Below, piece by piece: positions 44,564 through 56,610 of a DNA stretch of 64,000 bases. How positions within the stretch are numbered: the stretch's first letter is position 1; every line of letters starts with the position of its first letter. A program made the translations under genes and the position numbers. The notes under the pieces were generated by a model. The model was not told the origin of the DNA. It did no database searches and was given only the letters and a program-made list of their open reading frames with translations. The stretch covers positions 124,001-188,000 of the forward strand of contig NW_022985555.1 in NCBI RefSeq assembly GCF_010093815.1, written 5' to 3'. This stretch comes from Pseudovirgaria hyperparasitica (Eukaryota > Ascomycota > Dothideomycetes > Acrospermales > Acrospermaceae).

Positions 44564-45675
44564 ATGCCTCTCACCACCACCATCATCACGTTCGTGATCT
44601 ACGCACTGGGCGTGTACGCTGTGCCATCGCCTAGAAGACTGGAATCTCGAGGTACGCGCAGCAGTATACTCCATCGCGAGAATAACAGCGTTGACGGGGG
44701 TCGACTTTGCTAACCATGGCTCGACCACATACACAGCCGTCGATGCAACCACATTCACCGCGCTCTCGCATATGGAACAGTTTGCCGCCGCCGCCTACTG
44801 CCCAGGCAATAACAACTCTCCCAATACCAAACTCAGCTGCGCACCCGCCGATACATGCCCACTCGTCGAAGCAGCGAATACAAACACACTCTTTGAATTC
44901 GAGAAGTCGGTTTACCTCCCCTACCCCCCTTATATATCACTCGCCTCGAAACGGATACTCCATGTACATCTCTTCCCTGTCCGCGCACATACTGACGGCA
45001 AGCAGCTCCCTCATCACAGACGTCACTGGCTACGTCGCCACCGACACCACCAATTCCCTCGTCGTCGTCTCCTTTCGCGGCAGCCAGTCAGTGCGCAACT
45101 GGATCTCCAACCTCAACTTCCTACTCGTCCCTACCGATCTCTGCGCTACGTGTTTCGCTCATGACGGCTTCTGGACCTCGTGGGCTGAGGCGCGGAGTGG
45201 CGTCCTCGCCGCCATAATGACCGCTGCGAACTCGCATCCTGGGTTCCAGCTCGTTGTCACCGGGCACAGTCTGGGCGGCGCGATTGCGACCCTGGCCGCT
45301 GCGGAGCTGCGGAAGAAGGGCTATACGGCGCAGTTGTACACGTACGGGGCGCCGCGGATTGGGAACAAGGGAATTAGTAATTTCATCACGACGCAAGGTG
45401 GCAACTTTAGAGTCACGCACAAGAACGATCCGGTGCCGAAGCTGCCGCCGAGGTTGGGATATGTGCATATTGCGCCGGAATATTATATAACGAGTGCGAA
45501 TAATGTTACGGTGACGCCAAGTGATATCCAGGTGTTCCAGACAGGAGATAGTAGCTCTGGGAATGCGGGCGATGGGGGTCTGGACACGGACGCCCATGGG
45601 TGGTATTTTAATAGAATTTCGGCGTGCTCTGATGGTGACTTTGAATTGAAGAAGAGGGACGAGGAAAAGCGTTGA
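44564..45675 (+). CDS. Secreted class-3 lipase (feruloyl-esterase A-like fold)
   Basis: Extracellular alpha/beta-hydrolase acting on triacylglycerols or related esters. Exons 44564-44651, 44689-44905 and 45006-45675 join in phases 1 and 2 to 324 residues. A signal peptide (MPLTTTIITFVIYALGVYA) is followed by a propeptide ending LESR, a likely Kex2-type site. The lipase-3 core has QFAAAAYC, FRGSQSVRNW, the nucleophile elbow GHSLGGA, YGAPRIGN, the Asp in NDPVPKLPP, and the His in DAHGWYF. All triad residues are present, with conserved cysteines for disulphides. The C-terminus is short and charged. Intron 1 would be 37 nt, unusually short, but the spliced sequence RLESRALTGVDFA fits the family; intron 2 is 100 nt. 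Confidence 0.9.
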
Positions 45676-45861
45676 GGGCTTTCCCGTGGCTGTATAGGAG
45701 TGATGAGATGAAATGAATGGCTACAAGTCTGTATTTGAGGAATCAATTGTATCTTTGTATTGAGCTTCTTACCATGTTAACCATACTACACTTTTGACAC
45801 CTCCATGCACCTACACTGCCCAATCTGCGCCGCCATAATGATATCGCTTAGAGGAAGAGGA

Positions 45862-47005
45862 CTACTGGGGTGGGATATAGGGGTTCACAAGCATATCGCT
45901 GAACCTGCAAGAAACCGTTAGCAGGGTACATGTTTAGCAAAGGGAGACTTACTTTTCTAACTTCTCCTTTCCTCTCACCTCCTCCACTAGCAGTGGCATC
46001 TTGACTACATTGAACTCATCATACAACTCCTCGATTTGGTCCAGATATTTCTTCTGCATCTTCCGACGCGCGTTACACTGTTCACACTCATTGTCTTTCT
46101 TGGGAAATAGTAGCTGATTCACCACAATTGCATGCGTGTCGATCTGATAACTGCTCAACTCCTGAATCATTCTCTCCGTTTCGTACAAACTTAGGAATTC
46201 TGCGATGCATACGCACACAAATGTCGTCATATCAGCGTCCTTGAATTGCGTGTTTACTTCTGATATAGTCTCGCGTAGCGTCTCCATCTTCGATAGAATG
46301 TCGTCGAGGCTCTGGCCGTTGGGCAATCCACCGCGCGCGCCTAGCACGCTGTTCAGCATGGGACCGAATTGAGATGAGAGTTGTGAGAGCTTTGCAAGAG
46401 CCTTTTCCATAACGGTAGGAAACTGGAGAAAGCGAAGCGTGTGGCCTGTCGGCGCGGTATCGAAAATTATGACCTCGTAAGAGAGCGATTTGACTTGCTT
46501 AAGCACTTCTGCAAAAGACATGGCTTCATCGACACCCGGAATCTGCGATACACCACCTTCATCAGCCTCCGAATTCCCATAATTCTTGCCTTTGTATACT
46601 CTTCACACGTACACTGAACGCCAAGTCCTGCATCATGCCTCCCATACCCCCGGCCATGCCGGCGAGCGGATCCTCGTCTTCTCCTCCTCCCGCCAGAAGA
46701 TCTTGTATACTCCCGTTTGGATCGATCTCCATGGCGCTCAGGTTATCAAATCCATTGATGAGTCGCGCATCTTTGCCAAATTTTTGGTTGAATGCGTCCG
46801 AGAGGTTGTGCGCTGGGTCGGTCGAGATGAGGAGGACTGATTTGCGATGCTTCGCGAGTTGGATAGCGAGTGAGCAGGAGGTTGTGGTCTTGCCGACACC
46901 ACCTTTGCCACCTACGAAGATCCAGCGAAGGGTTTTCTGGTCAAGTATGGATTGGAGGGTGGGCTCTAGGATATCGTCGTCGACGAGAGTCATGGCGTCT
47001 GACAT
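45862..47005 (-). CDS. GET3: Tail-anchored protein targeting ATPase Get3
   Basis: Get3 is the cytosolic homodimeric ATPase that receives tail-anchored proteins and delivers them to Get1/Get2 on the ER; it also acts as a redox-regulated chaperone. Exons 47005-46613, 46542-45953 and 45904-45862 join in phases 0 and 2 to 341 residues, matching the family's length. Visible are the deviant P-loop GKGGVGKT (33-40), switch [11 protein letters not shown], the A-loop/switch [12 protein letters not shown], and the zinc-binding CEQC (Cys284, Cys287). The C-terminus ends [14 protein letters not shown] Met/Gly-rich stretch ([13 protein letters not shown]) is in the expected position before the client-binding helices. 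It is convergent with the lipase gene, 186 bases apart. Confidence 0.97.
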
Positions 47006-47581
47006 GATGTTTTAGGTGGGGCACAGGTGCCGTCGAGAAGGAAGTTCTGTGTGTGAGAACGAACTCGCGATTCGAGTGAAAATTAGAAGAGAACAGGGTG
47101 GAATACCGAAGAAGACAGCTTAGGTGAATGTTTGGCCGAGATCTGGATCTGAGGGCAATGCGCGTGGGAGGGGCAAGCCGCAACTGTAGAATTATGCGCC
47201 TCACCGTCATGCCGCGCGCAGCATCATTCTGCGCTGTGGCTGTGCACTCAACAGTATATTGCACTTCAATCAGTAGCACTTCAACTATATTGTAACTCGG
47301 AAAATGAAGACGTCTATCTTTCTGCACATGGAGGAAGACACGTCATCTAGTGTCTTATTGCCTGCCGTACGTGTAGTTTCAAACGCCCCCTAAGAAGCGC
47401 TCCGAGCCGAACTGGTCTACTTGAACGCTGCTTACACGCTGCATTCCCACACCAATCCCCATGATTTGAATCAAAATGTCTTTGAAAGGTGGGACGAGAA
47501 TGATACATCGTCCCATGACAGTGTGCGCCAGAACACCGGTGATGCCCATAAACTTCCCACATCAATAGGATGACAACTCAC
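47006..47581. other. Intergenic region between GET3 and ISWI
   Basis: These 576 bases hold the GET3 promoter and the ISWI 3' flank. No gene seen. Confidence 0.5.
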
Positions 47582-50500
47582 TCACCTGCCCTTCCTGCTC
47601 TTGGTTTTGATCTTGGGTGTAGACCTGCCCTGAGGTGTAGACTTGCCTTGCGGCGTAGCCTTGCCTCTTGCCCCAGCGGATCCTGTTGATGCTACGCTCA
47701 CAGCACGGGAAGTAGCAGCTGACGTGCCTTTGCTGCCCTTTTTGTTGATATCAAGGTGTTTGTTCTGCGGCACAGGTCAGTTTGATATTCAATGTGGCTA
47801 GCTTCAATTTTTCTTACTTGTACGCCATTTTTCGCCCGCTTCTTCGCTGGGACGTCCTCGTCCTCGTCCTCATCTTCTTCGATCGCCCTCTTCTTGCCGA
47901 AGCCATTGAGGAGCTTGCTGTCGTTGCCTGCAAACTCTTTTACAATCGTACTCAGTAGTGTGGTACAACGCCGACTGATTTCTGATGTATTCCTACTGAG
48001 CATGAACCAGTCAAAACGGAATAGAGGCGACTCCCGGATCTCGTTACGGATGTTTTCGTGGATGTGTTCAGTGTCGACGCCGTACTTGTCCAGCATCACA
48101 AGAAGAAAGCGGTCTTCTTCTTCGGTATACACCTTCTTGGTTGTCGCTGGTGTGCCGTACTGGATTCGAAGTTGCTGGAGAGGAGCCCTGTACATGCCTA
48201 TCTTCTTTCGAAGCATCTTACGTTGGAATTCGGTCTTGCGAATATGTTCCTCTCCGGTTTCGATGGTCGCAATGTTTTTCTCGTAACCATCGATCTCTGT
48301 GTATCTCTTCCAGAAAACTTTTGCATACGCCTTGATCTGGTCGGCGTCTTTCCCATCCACCTCATTTGAGATACCAGTATAATTGTCACGACCGTACTTG
48401 GCCGATCCATTGATGAACTGTTGAAAATCACGTCGATTCCATTCCGGGAAACCTTCTTCAACGAGTCTCTCTTTCTCGGCCTTCTCTTCTTCGGTCAGTG
48501 GTTCAGCTTCGTCGATCTCCAGCTGGGCGAGCTGTTGGTTATTCTCCCGCTCTTCCAATGTGTCGTCCTCGCCTTCATCAAGCGGAGCTTTCAGGTTGTT
48601 CTCCTTCCGGTAGAAAGCCGTCTCCTTCTCCTGTAGCTCATTGAGTCTTGGGTCGAAGAATTGATAGTCATGCGTCGTAGTTTGCTTGGGCGCACGAGGT
48701 ATCCTTGGCCTCGTGTCGGCTGTACGCCCACCAGTCATCAAAGCCTGTCTGTAATACTTATCCATGGAATAAGACTGTTCTTTGCGTTCGCGCTTCGCAG
48801 GGTGAATCCATGCAATCACTCCATTGTCCTTCTTTTTCTGAGGTACAAAGCTTTCACCATTCCACTCGTAAGCTGACTCGGATGTAAAGTTTTGTAGGTC
48901 ATCAAGGCCGAGTTTTTCGTATTTGGCGTTCAGTTCGGCGGTACGCTCTTCACCTCGTCTTAGGATAGCCTCCATATCATCATCTGTGAGGTCGCCCTTG
49001 CCACTCAGGGCGCCAGTGGCGCCTTGAGATTCAAAAACTTTCTCGGCACCATGCTGAATCATACTGAGGAGCTCATCCTTGCCCGCAGCTTTGCTTTGCT
49101 TCGCTTCGGCTCGGCCTTGTTGAATGACTAGCTGGTCCAATCGTAGTTTCTGTGCCGCTCGTTCCAAAACCTTTTCTTCGATGGCATTCTCGGTTACAAA
49201 CCTGTAGACGACTACTTGCTTTGTCTGACCAATCCTATGAGCACGATCCATGGCTTGGAGGTCGGCTTGAGGATTCCAATCGCTGTCGAAGAGAACCACG
49301 ATATCAGCCGACGTCAAGTTGATACCCAAGCCACCTGCGCGAGTAGTGAGAAGGAACAAGAACTTCTCAGAGTCTTTTTTGTTGTACTCGTCAATGGCCG
49401 AGATACGGTCTTCATGAGCAGTAGAACCATCGATACGACAGTATTTGAACTCGCGCATGATGGAGTAATCCTCGAGGATGTCTAGCAATCGGCTCATCTG
49501 AGAGAAGATGAGGACACGACTACCCTGTGCCTTCATGCGAACCAGAAGTCTGTCAAGCATAACCATCTTGGCAGCGTTCTGTACAAGATGCTCCCCGGTG
49601 GTGAATGGTGTTGGCTCAGCACCATCGAATAAGTAGGGGTGATTACAACACTTGCGAAGTTGCATGACGATATTCAGAAGGCGAGTTTTCGACTCCTTCT
49701 TCCCACCAGCTCCGTTGACAGCGTCGATGTCTTTTTCCAGTATCTTCTTGTACCACTTGACTTGCATCTCCGACATGCCGATGTAAAGATTGATTTCCTT
49801 CTTCGGGAGAAGGCTTTTTTCTACGTCACTCTTGACCCGACGAAGAAGGAAAGGTCGCAGCACCTTGTGTAGCTGCTGTACTACGGTATCCGAATCTGAG
49901 CCCTGCCCCGAGAACCATTCGTCGAAAGCCTCAGCATCGCCAAAGACATCGGGCAAGAGGAAGTTGAGCAAAGCCCACAACTCGTGCAAGTTATTTTGCA
50001 ATGGAGTACCAGTGATAAGCAGTCTGTTGCGGGAGTTGAATACACGGATGATCTCGGCCAGGGACGATCTTTCGTTCTTAATACGATGCGCCTCATCAAT
50101 AATGATATATTCCCATGCAATCTTTTTAAGGTGAGTCTTCTCTCGGAGAATCATCTCGTAACTCGTGATGCAAACATCGAAATCCTCGGGAGTCAATCGA
50201 TCAGCGATCAGTTGGGCGCGCTCATCTTTCGCTCCCTGGAGAACCAGAACGTGGACTTCGGGAATCCATTTCGCGAATTCGCGAGCCCAATTATCGAGAG
50301 TCGACTTCGGTACTGCAACGAGATGCGGCCCCTTAATGTCGCACATGAAGCGAAGGTATCCTATGAAGGAGATTGTCTGAAGTGTTTTACCCAAACCCAT
50401 TTCGTCTGCAAGAATCCCTGAGATACCATTCTCATGGAGTGAGATCAGCCAGTTCAGACCTGCAACTTGGTAGTCTCGCATCTTGCCACCCTTGATGTAT

Positions 50501-51296
50501 CCAGGCGATTCACGAAATGTCGTGCCTTCACGGGAAATGCCATGCTTTTCGTCGTGTATAAGCTGTGCGTCTTCTTCAGCTTCGGTTTTCCGCTTGGTCC
50601 CCGCGGCTCCTCCCTTGCGGCTAGCAGCCTTCTTGGCCTTTCTCTCCTTCTCTTCGTCTTGTCGATCAATTTCCGCCATAATCTCTTTGATGCGCGGATT
50701 GGGATTCGTGTCAATGAAGTGACGGAATAGATCAGTAAGTCCAAGGAGATAGCGAAAGCGTCGTACCGAGTCATCTTCCTGTTCAGTAGTCAGATAAGAA
50801 TGCTCACTGCGAGAGAGGGATCGCGCGAATTGAACAGCACACTAACCTTGGATTCATTCAAGCGATTGTGCTTTTTTCCAAACATACTCTTTCGCAGCTG
50901 GAAAGCTTCTGAGCGCCTCTTGCGCCCATCGGTATCCCCAGCTATACTACTGGCTGAAGTGTTCGGGTCCATATCTGAGTCCTGAAACACGTATTAGCTC
51001 GCGTTCCCATGCACAACTTTTTTTCGAACTCAGGTCGCGTACCGTGTAGTCCGGTGTGTCTTGAAAATCCTGTACCATATGACTGTCAGCTTTGCGCGCG
51101 ATTTAATTGGCAGGTTTTATGAGAATTCCGTCTGGCGGTCAGGCGCGCGTGAGAAAGTTATAGAAATCGCGTCGAAACCACTTACATTCGCGCCATTGCC
51201 GTTCGCGTTACCATTCACGTCAGAAGCGTCGGCCATGGACGTATCTTCGGTCGAAGGCTCCTCAGAAGGAACATTGCGAGTGCGCGAGGGCGCCAT
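47582..51296 (-). CDS. ISWI: ISWI-family chromatin-remodelling ATPase
   Basis: Nuclear SNF2-family ATPase that slides and spaces nucleosomes. Five exons: 51296-51186, 51069-51043, 50981-50847, 50778-47818 and 47764-47582, all phase 0, giving 1138 residues. The N-terminus has the ISWI AutoN-like segment ([16 protein letters not shown]). The ATPase has [14 protein letters not shown] (Walker A), DEAH in [23 protein letters not shown], and the helicase-C motifs [13 protein letters not shown] and DRAHRIGQ. The HAND, SANT ([18 protein letters not shown]) and SLIDE ([27 protein letters not shown]) modules follow. An acidic run and a basic tail with repeated TPQGKS-like units end the protein. Exon 2 is only 27 nt. 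Whether it corresponds to Isw1 or Isw2 is not settled. Confidence 0.96.
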
Positions 51297-52737
51297 GCTG
51301 CCGGCCTGAGCCTGCTGGGGCTCTTTGAAGATATAAATTAATGCTGCGGAGGTGCCTCACGACGATATTTGATGTTAGAAGGGACGTGATTGTAGGACGT
51401 GATGATTTGGTGGACGTGTCGTGGTTTGAAGAAGGTGGTCTACGTTTGAAAGAAGTGAGAGAATGAGGGTGGTGGGTTTAGAAGTCAAGGTGTAGAAGGT
51501 AAGGCAAGGAACGCGCTTACGCTTCTTGTCTTGGCGACATTCATTCCCGACTATCTAGCTACAATTATGGACCCAGTCACTTCTACGCAAATCCATAATC
51601 CTTGTCCCTCCAAGTCACGCTCACGCTCTGTGTTTGCAACCTATGAATAGACCTGGTATTCTTGCATTGCTTGTGGGTAACTTGAAGACATGAAAGTCAT
51701 CGCTATTCACTTTAGATGATAGACAAAGTAGACAGACTGAAAATAGAATTCAGAAACCTACGACTACAAAGTATCAAAGACTCCGATTCATGTAACTGTT
51801 GTTTCTTAGTAGTGATAAGCCATCAAAAAATGCTTCTCACAGATATGATGGATATCTGGGGTAAGTCTTGTATACTTCGCCATGTTTATAGAATCGTGCT
51901 ATAGCCCGGCTGAGCTGTATTACGCGTTTCGGTCATCTCCACCGGCCACCTAATCCAGAAAGGATTGAATAGGGGAGCATCAATGGCCGTATCTCACCTG
52001 AGCTGGGTATGTTGTATATTACTAGCCGTATACATGGTTGGCCGTGATAGGGGCTCCTACGATGAACCAGAAGAACAGGATATGGTCGCACGCGCCATGC
52101 ACACCATAGCAAAAGCCATCAGCGATACATCCTGTGAGCTTTTGGAGAACAATGTGTACAGCGTCTAAAACTGGTGTTTGTTATCCAGTTGACTCATATG
52201 CACATGTGAATCAAGCATAGACATGATTCTGAGTGCAAAAGGCCATGCGGTCACCTCAGTGCATCACCATGATTGCCCAGCGTTTCCCCGGGTATGAGAC
52301 TATCTATGGTTAACCAGTTGAGTTGAAGTTAAGGTTGTGCAAACGGGGAATGGGATACAACATGAATTTATCGTAATAAATGCTCTGCCAGCCGATGTAA
52401 ACAATGACATCAGAGGCGTATAGACACCAGAATAGCGCCAAAGCTTCCTCCATGCTTTGCTATTGCCGTTCCGTTGATGCAAAAATACAATGAGTGAACA
52501 GGCGCTGACGAGATTCCAGCCGTTGGTGACAAGAGATTTAGGTATGCAAAAAAGTGGCGGATTGCTGTCTAGGGACGAGGTTGGAGCACCACGTGACTTG
52601 TACTTGCCTCTTTTGGACTCTAGCGCCTTGGCAGACTTATAAGGGTCGCCCTCTCAAATGGCTCGACCATAGCAAGCTTCACAAAATATGAACTGTATTC
52701 AGGATTCGTACAAATGCCTGTTAACTAGACTTACCCT
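51297..52737. other. Intergenic region upstream of ISWI
   Basis: About 1.4 kb: the ISWI promoter and the 3' flank of the amidase gene. Frames present are short and lack protein character. No RNA gene or repeat identified. Confidence 0.5.
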
Positions 52738-54693
52738 CTACCAGCGCTTATACAGCACATCTCCACCATCCGTACTACTCATACCGGCCTTAGAGACGTC
52801 AACAATGCCTGCATCCAAGAGTTCCTCAACCAGGGAGAAGATCATGCCATCGCATCCTTTTGCAGCCATGAAGTCAACCGTCAAGGGCAAATACTCCACG
52901 TGTTTAGTGATTGTGGAATTGTAGGCGGTTTGTCCGACTTCATAATGTTAGCATTGCATGGATTAAGACGATATGCACCTACTGGGAACAACCATGTCTG
53001 GAACCTCCGCCATGACAGATATTCGACTGGTCGCGAAACCCAAAGGAACTCCTGGAAGGTCACGATATTCGTTCCTGTACGTCGTCGACCCGCCAGTCGG
53101 ATATAGCATAAGTGAATTCGAGCATGTCTCTGCGTCTGGTGCTAGAACCCTACTGTTGAACCAGTCCATGAACGTGGTCTTGTTCGCTACGGCTTGCTCG
53201 ATGGTCTCTGCCGATGTGTCTCCATAGCCCCATCGGCTGATGGGTACTGGGTCAACGAAAGGCTCACGACCGCCGTGACCTATTGCATAATCGGCGTAGA
53301 AAGGATCCCGTACAAGACGTGTTTGCTCTTTTGCTATCATCAGAGCATATGTGGTATTCAGAAGCTCCGAGAGTGGAGCAGACGAGGGGTTATCGACTGC
53401 CCAGGATGTGGCAATGTCGAAGGCAGATACTCGAGCGCCTCCTAAGAATCTTGAAAGCTTGCTCAGGAATCGAAGGTACGTGAGACTATAGTCGTCGGTA
53501 CTGTTCGACGGAGGAAAGTCCAATGTCAAGAGATTTGATGGATACAACGATGTGAACGTAACGTTTTCTTTGTACAGGGCCTTGGCGGCAGCCGACCAGA
53601 TCTTCGGATCCCTCGTGAGCAAGCCAGCTGTATCTAGCTGCGGAGCCAAGGGCATAGTGTTATCAAGTTCAACAAGCCCCCAAGTTGGTCTGTTTCCAAA
53701 GAGACCTTGCGCAGCACTTGGGCCTCGCACTGATCCTCCAGTGTCCGATCCCAGCGTAAAGTCAAGCCACTCGTAAGCGCCTTCTCCAGCACCAGGTCCA
53801 GTCGATGAGGATGATCCATCCTGATAGCCATCACCACGAGGGTTGAAGGGTGAATGATAGTCGACCCAGTCCGCAGTCGCCGTCTCGCCATTCGCAAATT
53901 GGCTAGTCTTCATCTTTCCAACAACGACTGCCCCAGCCTCAATCAAATTCTGCACGGGAAGGGCAGTCTTGTTGGCCGCAGGATACAGATGGTACCAGGC
54001 ACGATTTCCATTGCTGGTCTTCAAGCCTGCGATATTATAGATATCCTTCACGCCAAGGCGGAGCCCGGCCAATGGTTTCTCGATAGTTTTGGCAAAGTAT
54101 AGACGGGAAGGAACTGCCACAGCCAGAGACTGGCCAGGGAGATTAGCTGGCAAAACGTAGTGAGATCCATCAAGACCTGTGAAACTTGTTTCGGTGAAAG
54201 CGCCTTGGACATCGGAGTACAGCTTGTACGCTTGATGGAGGGTTCCTGTAGACGTGACAAAATAGGGGCCGCAGGGTATCGTGGTGGTGTTCAATGTCAA
54301 GGAGCGGACTACAATGACCCCTGGTCCATAATCAACACGACTGTGGTTGCGCGCCATATTACCCTGGAGATATAAAGCTCCCAGGAAGCCGCTCTGAAAC
54401 ACATCGTCTTCAGTCTCCCATTTGGCTGCCAATGCTGCAAGTTCCTGTTGAGTAGAAACGTGTGATGCAGGCGGAAGGACAGTGATTGGTGTTAGACCAA
54501 GTGGTAGCGCTCTGCCTAGCCAAGAAAGCTTTCCAACGACATCAGATGGGACATAGTAATGGATATCGTTTAGTATGACGGTCTGTCCAGTGGTCGAAAA
54601 CGATGTAGTGGCCGCAGCGAGTGAAATGAACAATGTGAGCAATGCTACGATCAAGGTCCGAGGCATAATGACTGAACTCAGACTAGATGCCAT
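52738..54693 (-). CDS. Secreted amidase-signature family enzyme
   Basis: Hydrolase of amide bonds with the Ser-cisSer-Lys triad. Exons 54693-52983 and 52937-52738 join in phase 1 across a 45-nt intron to 636 residues. A signal peptide ([20 protein letters not shown]) starts the protein. An N-terminal region of about 190 residues without assigned role precedes the amidase core. The core holds Lys216 (LGVKDIYN), the cis-Ser in [10 protein letters not shown] (about 294-297) and nucleophile Ser321 ([12 protein letters not shown]). The intron lies in the last conserved block ([15 protein letters not shown] after splicing). Many Asn-x-Ser/Thr sites suit a secreted or vacuolar protein. The natural substrate is unknown. 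Either of two Met residues (1 or 10) could start it. Confidence 0.9.
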
Positions 54694-55349
54694 AACAAGG
54701 GAAACTGGGATCGAATTGACCGAGAGAAACGCTGGGGCAAGGCAGCCATTATATTACACGATCAAAGCATGAAGCCTTACGAGGTACCTAGACGGCGATC
54801 GCACGCCGTGAGGAGCCTGAGCCCCTACAATTGGTCGTCAGAGCGTCGACAAACAGAGCGAACGGGGTCCTCATTGGAACGACGAGGCCCATACCTGACA
54901 TAGCCGAGTCAGAAATATGTTGGATGACGCGAGTGTTGTTCACCGTGTGGGCATTTCCTAGAAGTTGAACCGCTCTGAGCGTTATACGGCCCGGGCCATA
55001 TAGTCAATATATGATACAAAAAACTCACAAATACGACATAATTGGACTCAAGTAGCATTGATGTTCAATGCGCGACCGATGATTGTGACCATTGGAATTT
55101 GTTGTCATATCAGCGTATCTCGTTTGTAGACGGGCGTTATCTCTGCCTTGCCCACTTGTTTTAGTGGGTATGATTCGGCCGAGATTAATTACAAGGGAAG
55201 AAATCCATGCACTCTTGGCAGCAGTAATCTGCCAATTCAGATACGCGTAACCAGAAACATGGCTAATAGATGTTGACTCTTAGGGTGCCTAATAGCTCAG
55301 CTTATACGTGCGTGAATGCAATTTTCTATATACTTGAAGATGGCTATGT
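54694..55349. other. Intergenic region
   Basis: These 656 bases hold the amidase promoter and the 3' flank of the PLP-enzyme gene. Nothing further seen. Confidence 0.5.
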
Positions 55350-56610
55350 CTAACCGGGAACGTTCTCCGCAATTCGTTTGCCGTCCCGCCCTAGAACGCC
55401 TACTGCTCTTTCTGCTACCTTATCTGGCACGGCAAAAAGTTTACTTATAGCTTCGAGTGTCGTATTACCTCCACTGAACACAACACCGATATTCCAGCCC
55501 TCTGGACCAGCCTCCTCCTCGACCAATTTGCGGAAGTCCTCATTATATAGACAGACGGCAATGGCTACAGCAGCGCTGGGCTCGATGAAGACTTTCATAC
55601 GCTCCATCACGAGCTTCATTGCCGCTTTAATCTGCTCCTCAGTGACGCTATACACACCACGCACTTTATTGTTGTCCGAGATGATGGTCCACGGAATCTT
55701 GCCCACCGGTGTCCGCAGCCCGTCTGCGATCGTCAAAGTCTTCACAGAAGTAATTCGTTCGCCCTGTGCGAGTCCTCTTTCTGCATCGTTTCCTCCTTCA
55801 AAGCGTGGCTCTGCACCAAAGACGAGTGTTCCCGTACCTGAAAGTGCAGTTGCGACCCCTGACAGCATTCCTCCTCCTCCACAGGGCGTTATGACGGCGT
55901 CGAGATTCTTGTCTTTACTCCTACCCGTAACACTGAGCTGAGGTTCTTTGTGTATTAAGTCGTCTACCTGGCTTTCAAGTTCCAGAGCCATTGTTCCTTG
56001 TCCAAGCATGATGTTGGGATGGTCGTAAGGAGGGACCATTATGGCACCGGTGCGAGCAATTACGTCATTAGTGACTGCTTCCCGCTCCTGTGAAGTCGAG
56101 CCACTGAAGATGACTTCTGCGCCGTAGCCTTTCGTACCGGAAATCTTAGAAGGTGTTGAGATAGTAGGCATTACGATGTAGGCCTTCACGCCGCGAGTGC
56201 GGGCGGCGAGGGCTAAGGCTTGTGCATGGTTCCCTAGCATCTCGTCAACATGACTGTGAAACAACGACTCTGCATCCAGCAGGTGTCTTACCTGAGCTAT
56301 GCGTAACCACGCCTTTGCTCAGCTCTTCTTCCGTCAGCCTGGACAGCGCATGGAACGCCCCTCTGGCCTTGAAAGCGCCAATCTTCTGATAGTTTTCACA
56401 CTTGAAGAAGAACCGTATCTTCGGCCTCGCAGGTTGCTGGCCTTCCCACTCAGTGCCTTTCAATACATCTTGGGATTGAGGTTCTGAAGCGAACCCCGAA
56501 AGCGTTGTAGAAGTCAGCACGGGTGTTAAATGGATGTATTGCTTGATCCGTTCGTGTGCTTCTTGCACAGATGTGCGCGTCAAGGGCGGCGTTGCGGAGA
56601 TGTCACCCAT
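55350..56610 (-). CDS. PLP-dependent serine racemase / threonine dehydratase-like enzyme
   Basis: Fold-type II pyridoxal-phosphate enzyme that probably dehydrates or racemises serine, threonine or a related hydroxy-amino acid. Exons 56610-56292 and 56233-55350 join in phase 1 across a 58-nt intron, giving 400 residues. The PLP lysine lies in FKCENYQKIGAFKARGA, the substrate loop is THSSGNHAQALA across the splice, and the phosphate-binding glycine loop is PCGGGGMLSG. FSGGN near the C-terminus is the cofactor pocket end. There is no ACT domain, so it is not the isoleucine-pathway Ilv1 type. It is longer than yeast Sry1 (about 326 residues), with a 30-residue insertion in the N-terminal half and a C-terminal extension. 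The exact activity cannot be read from sequence. Confidence 0.88.
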
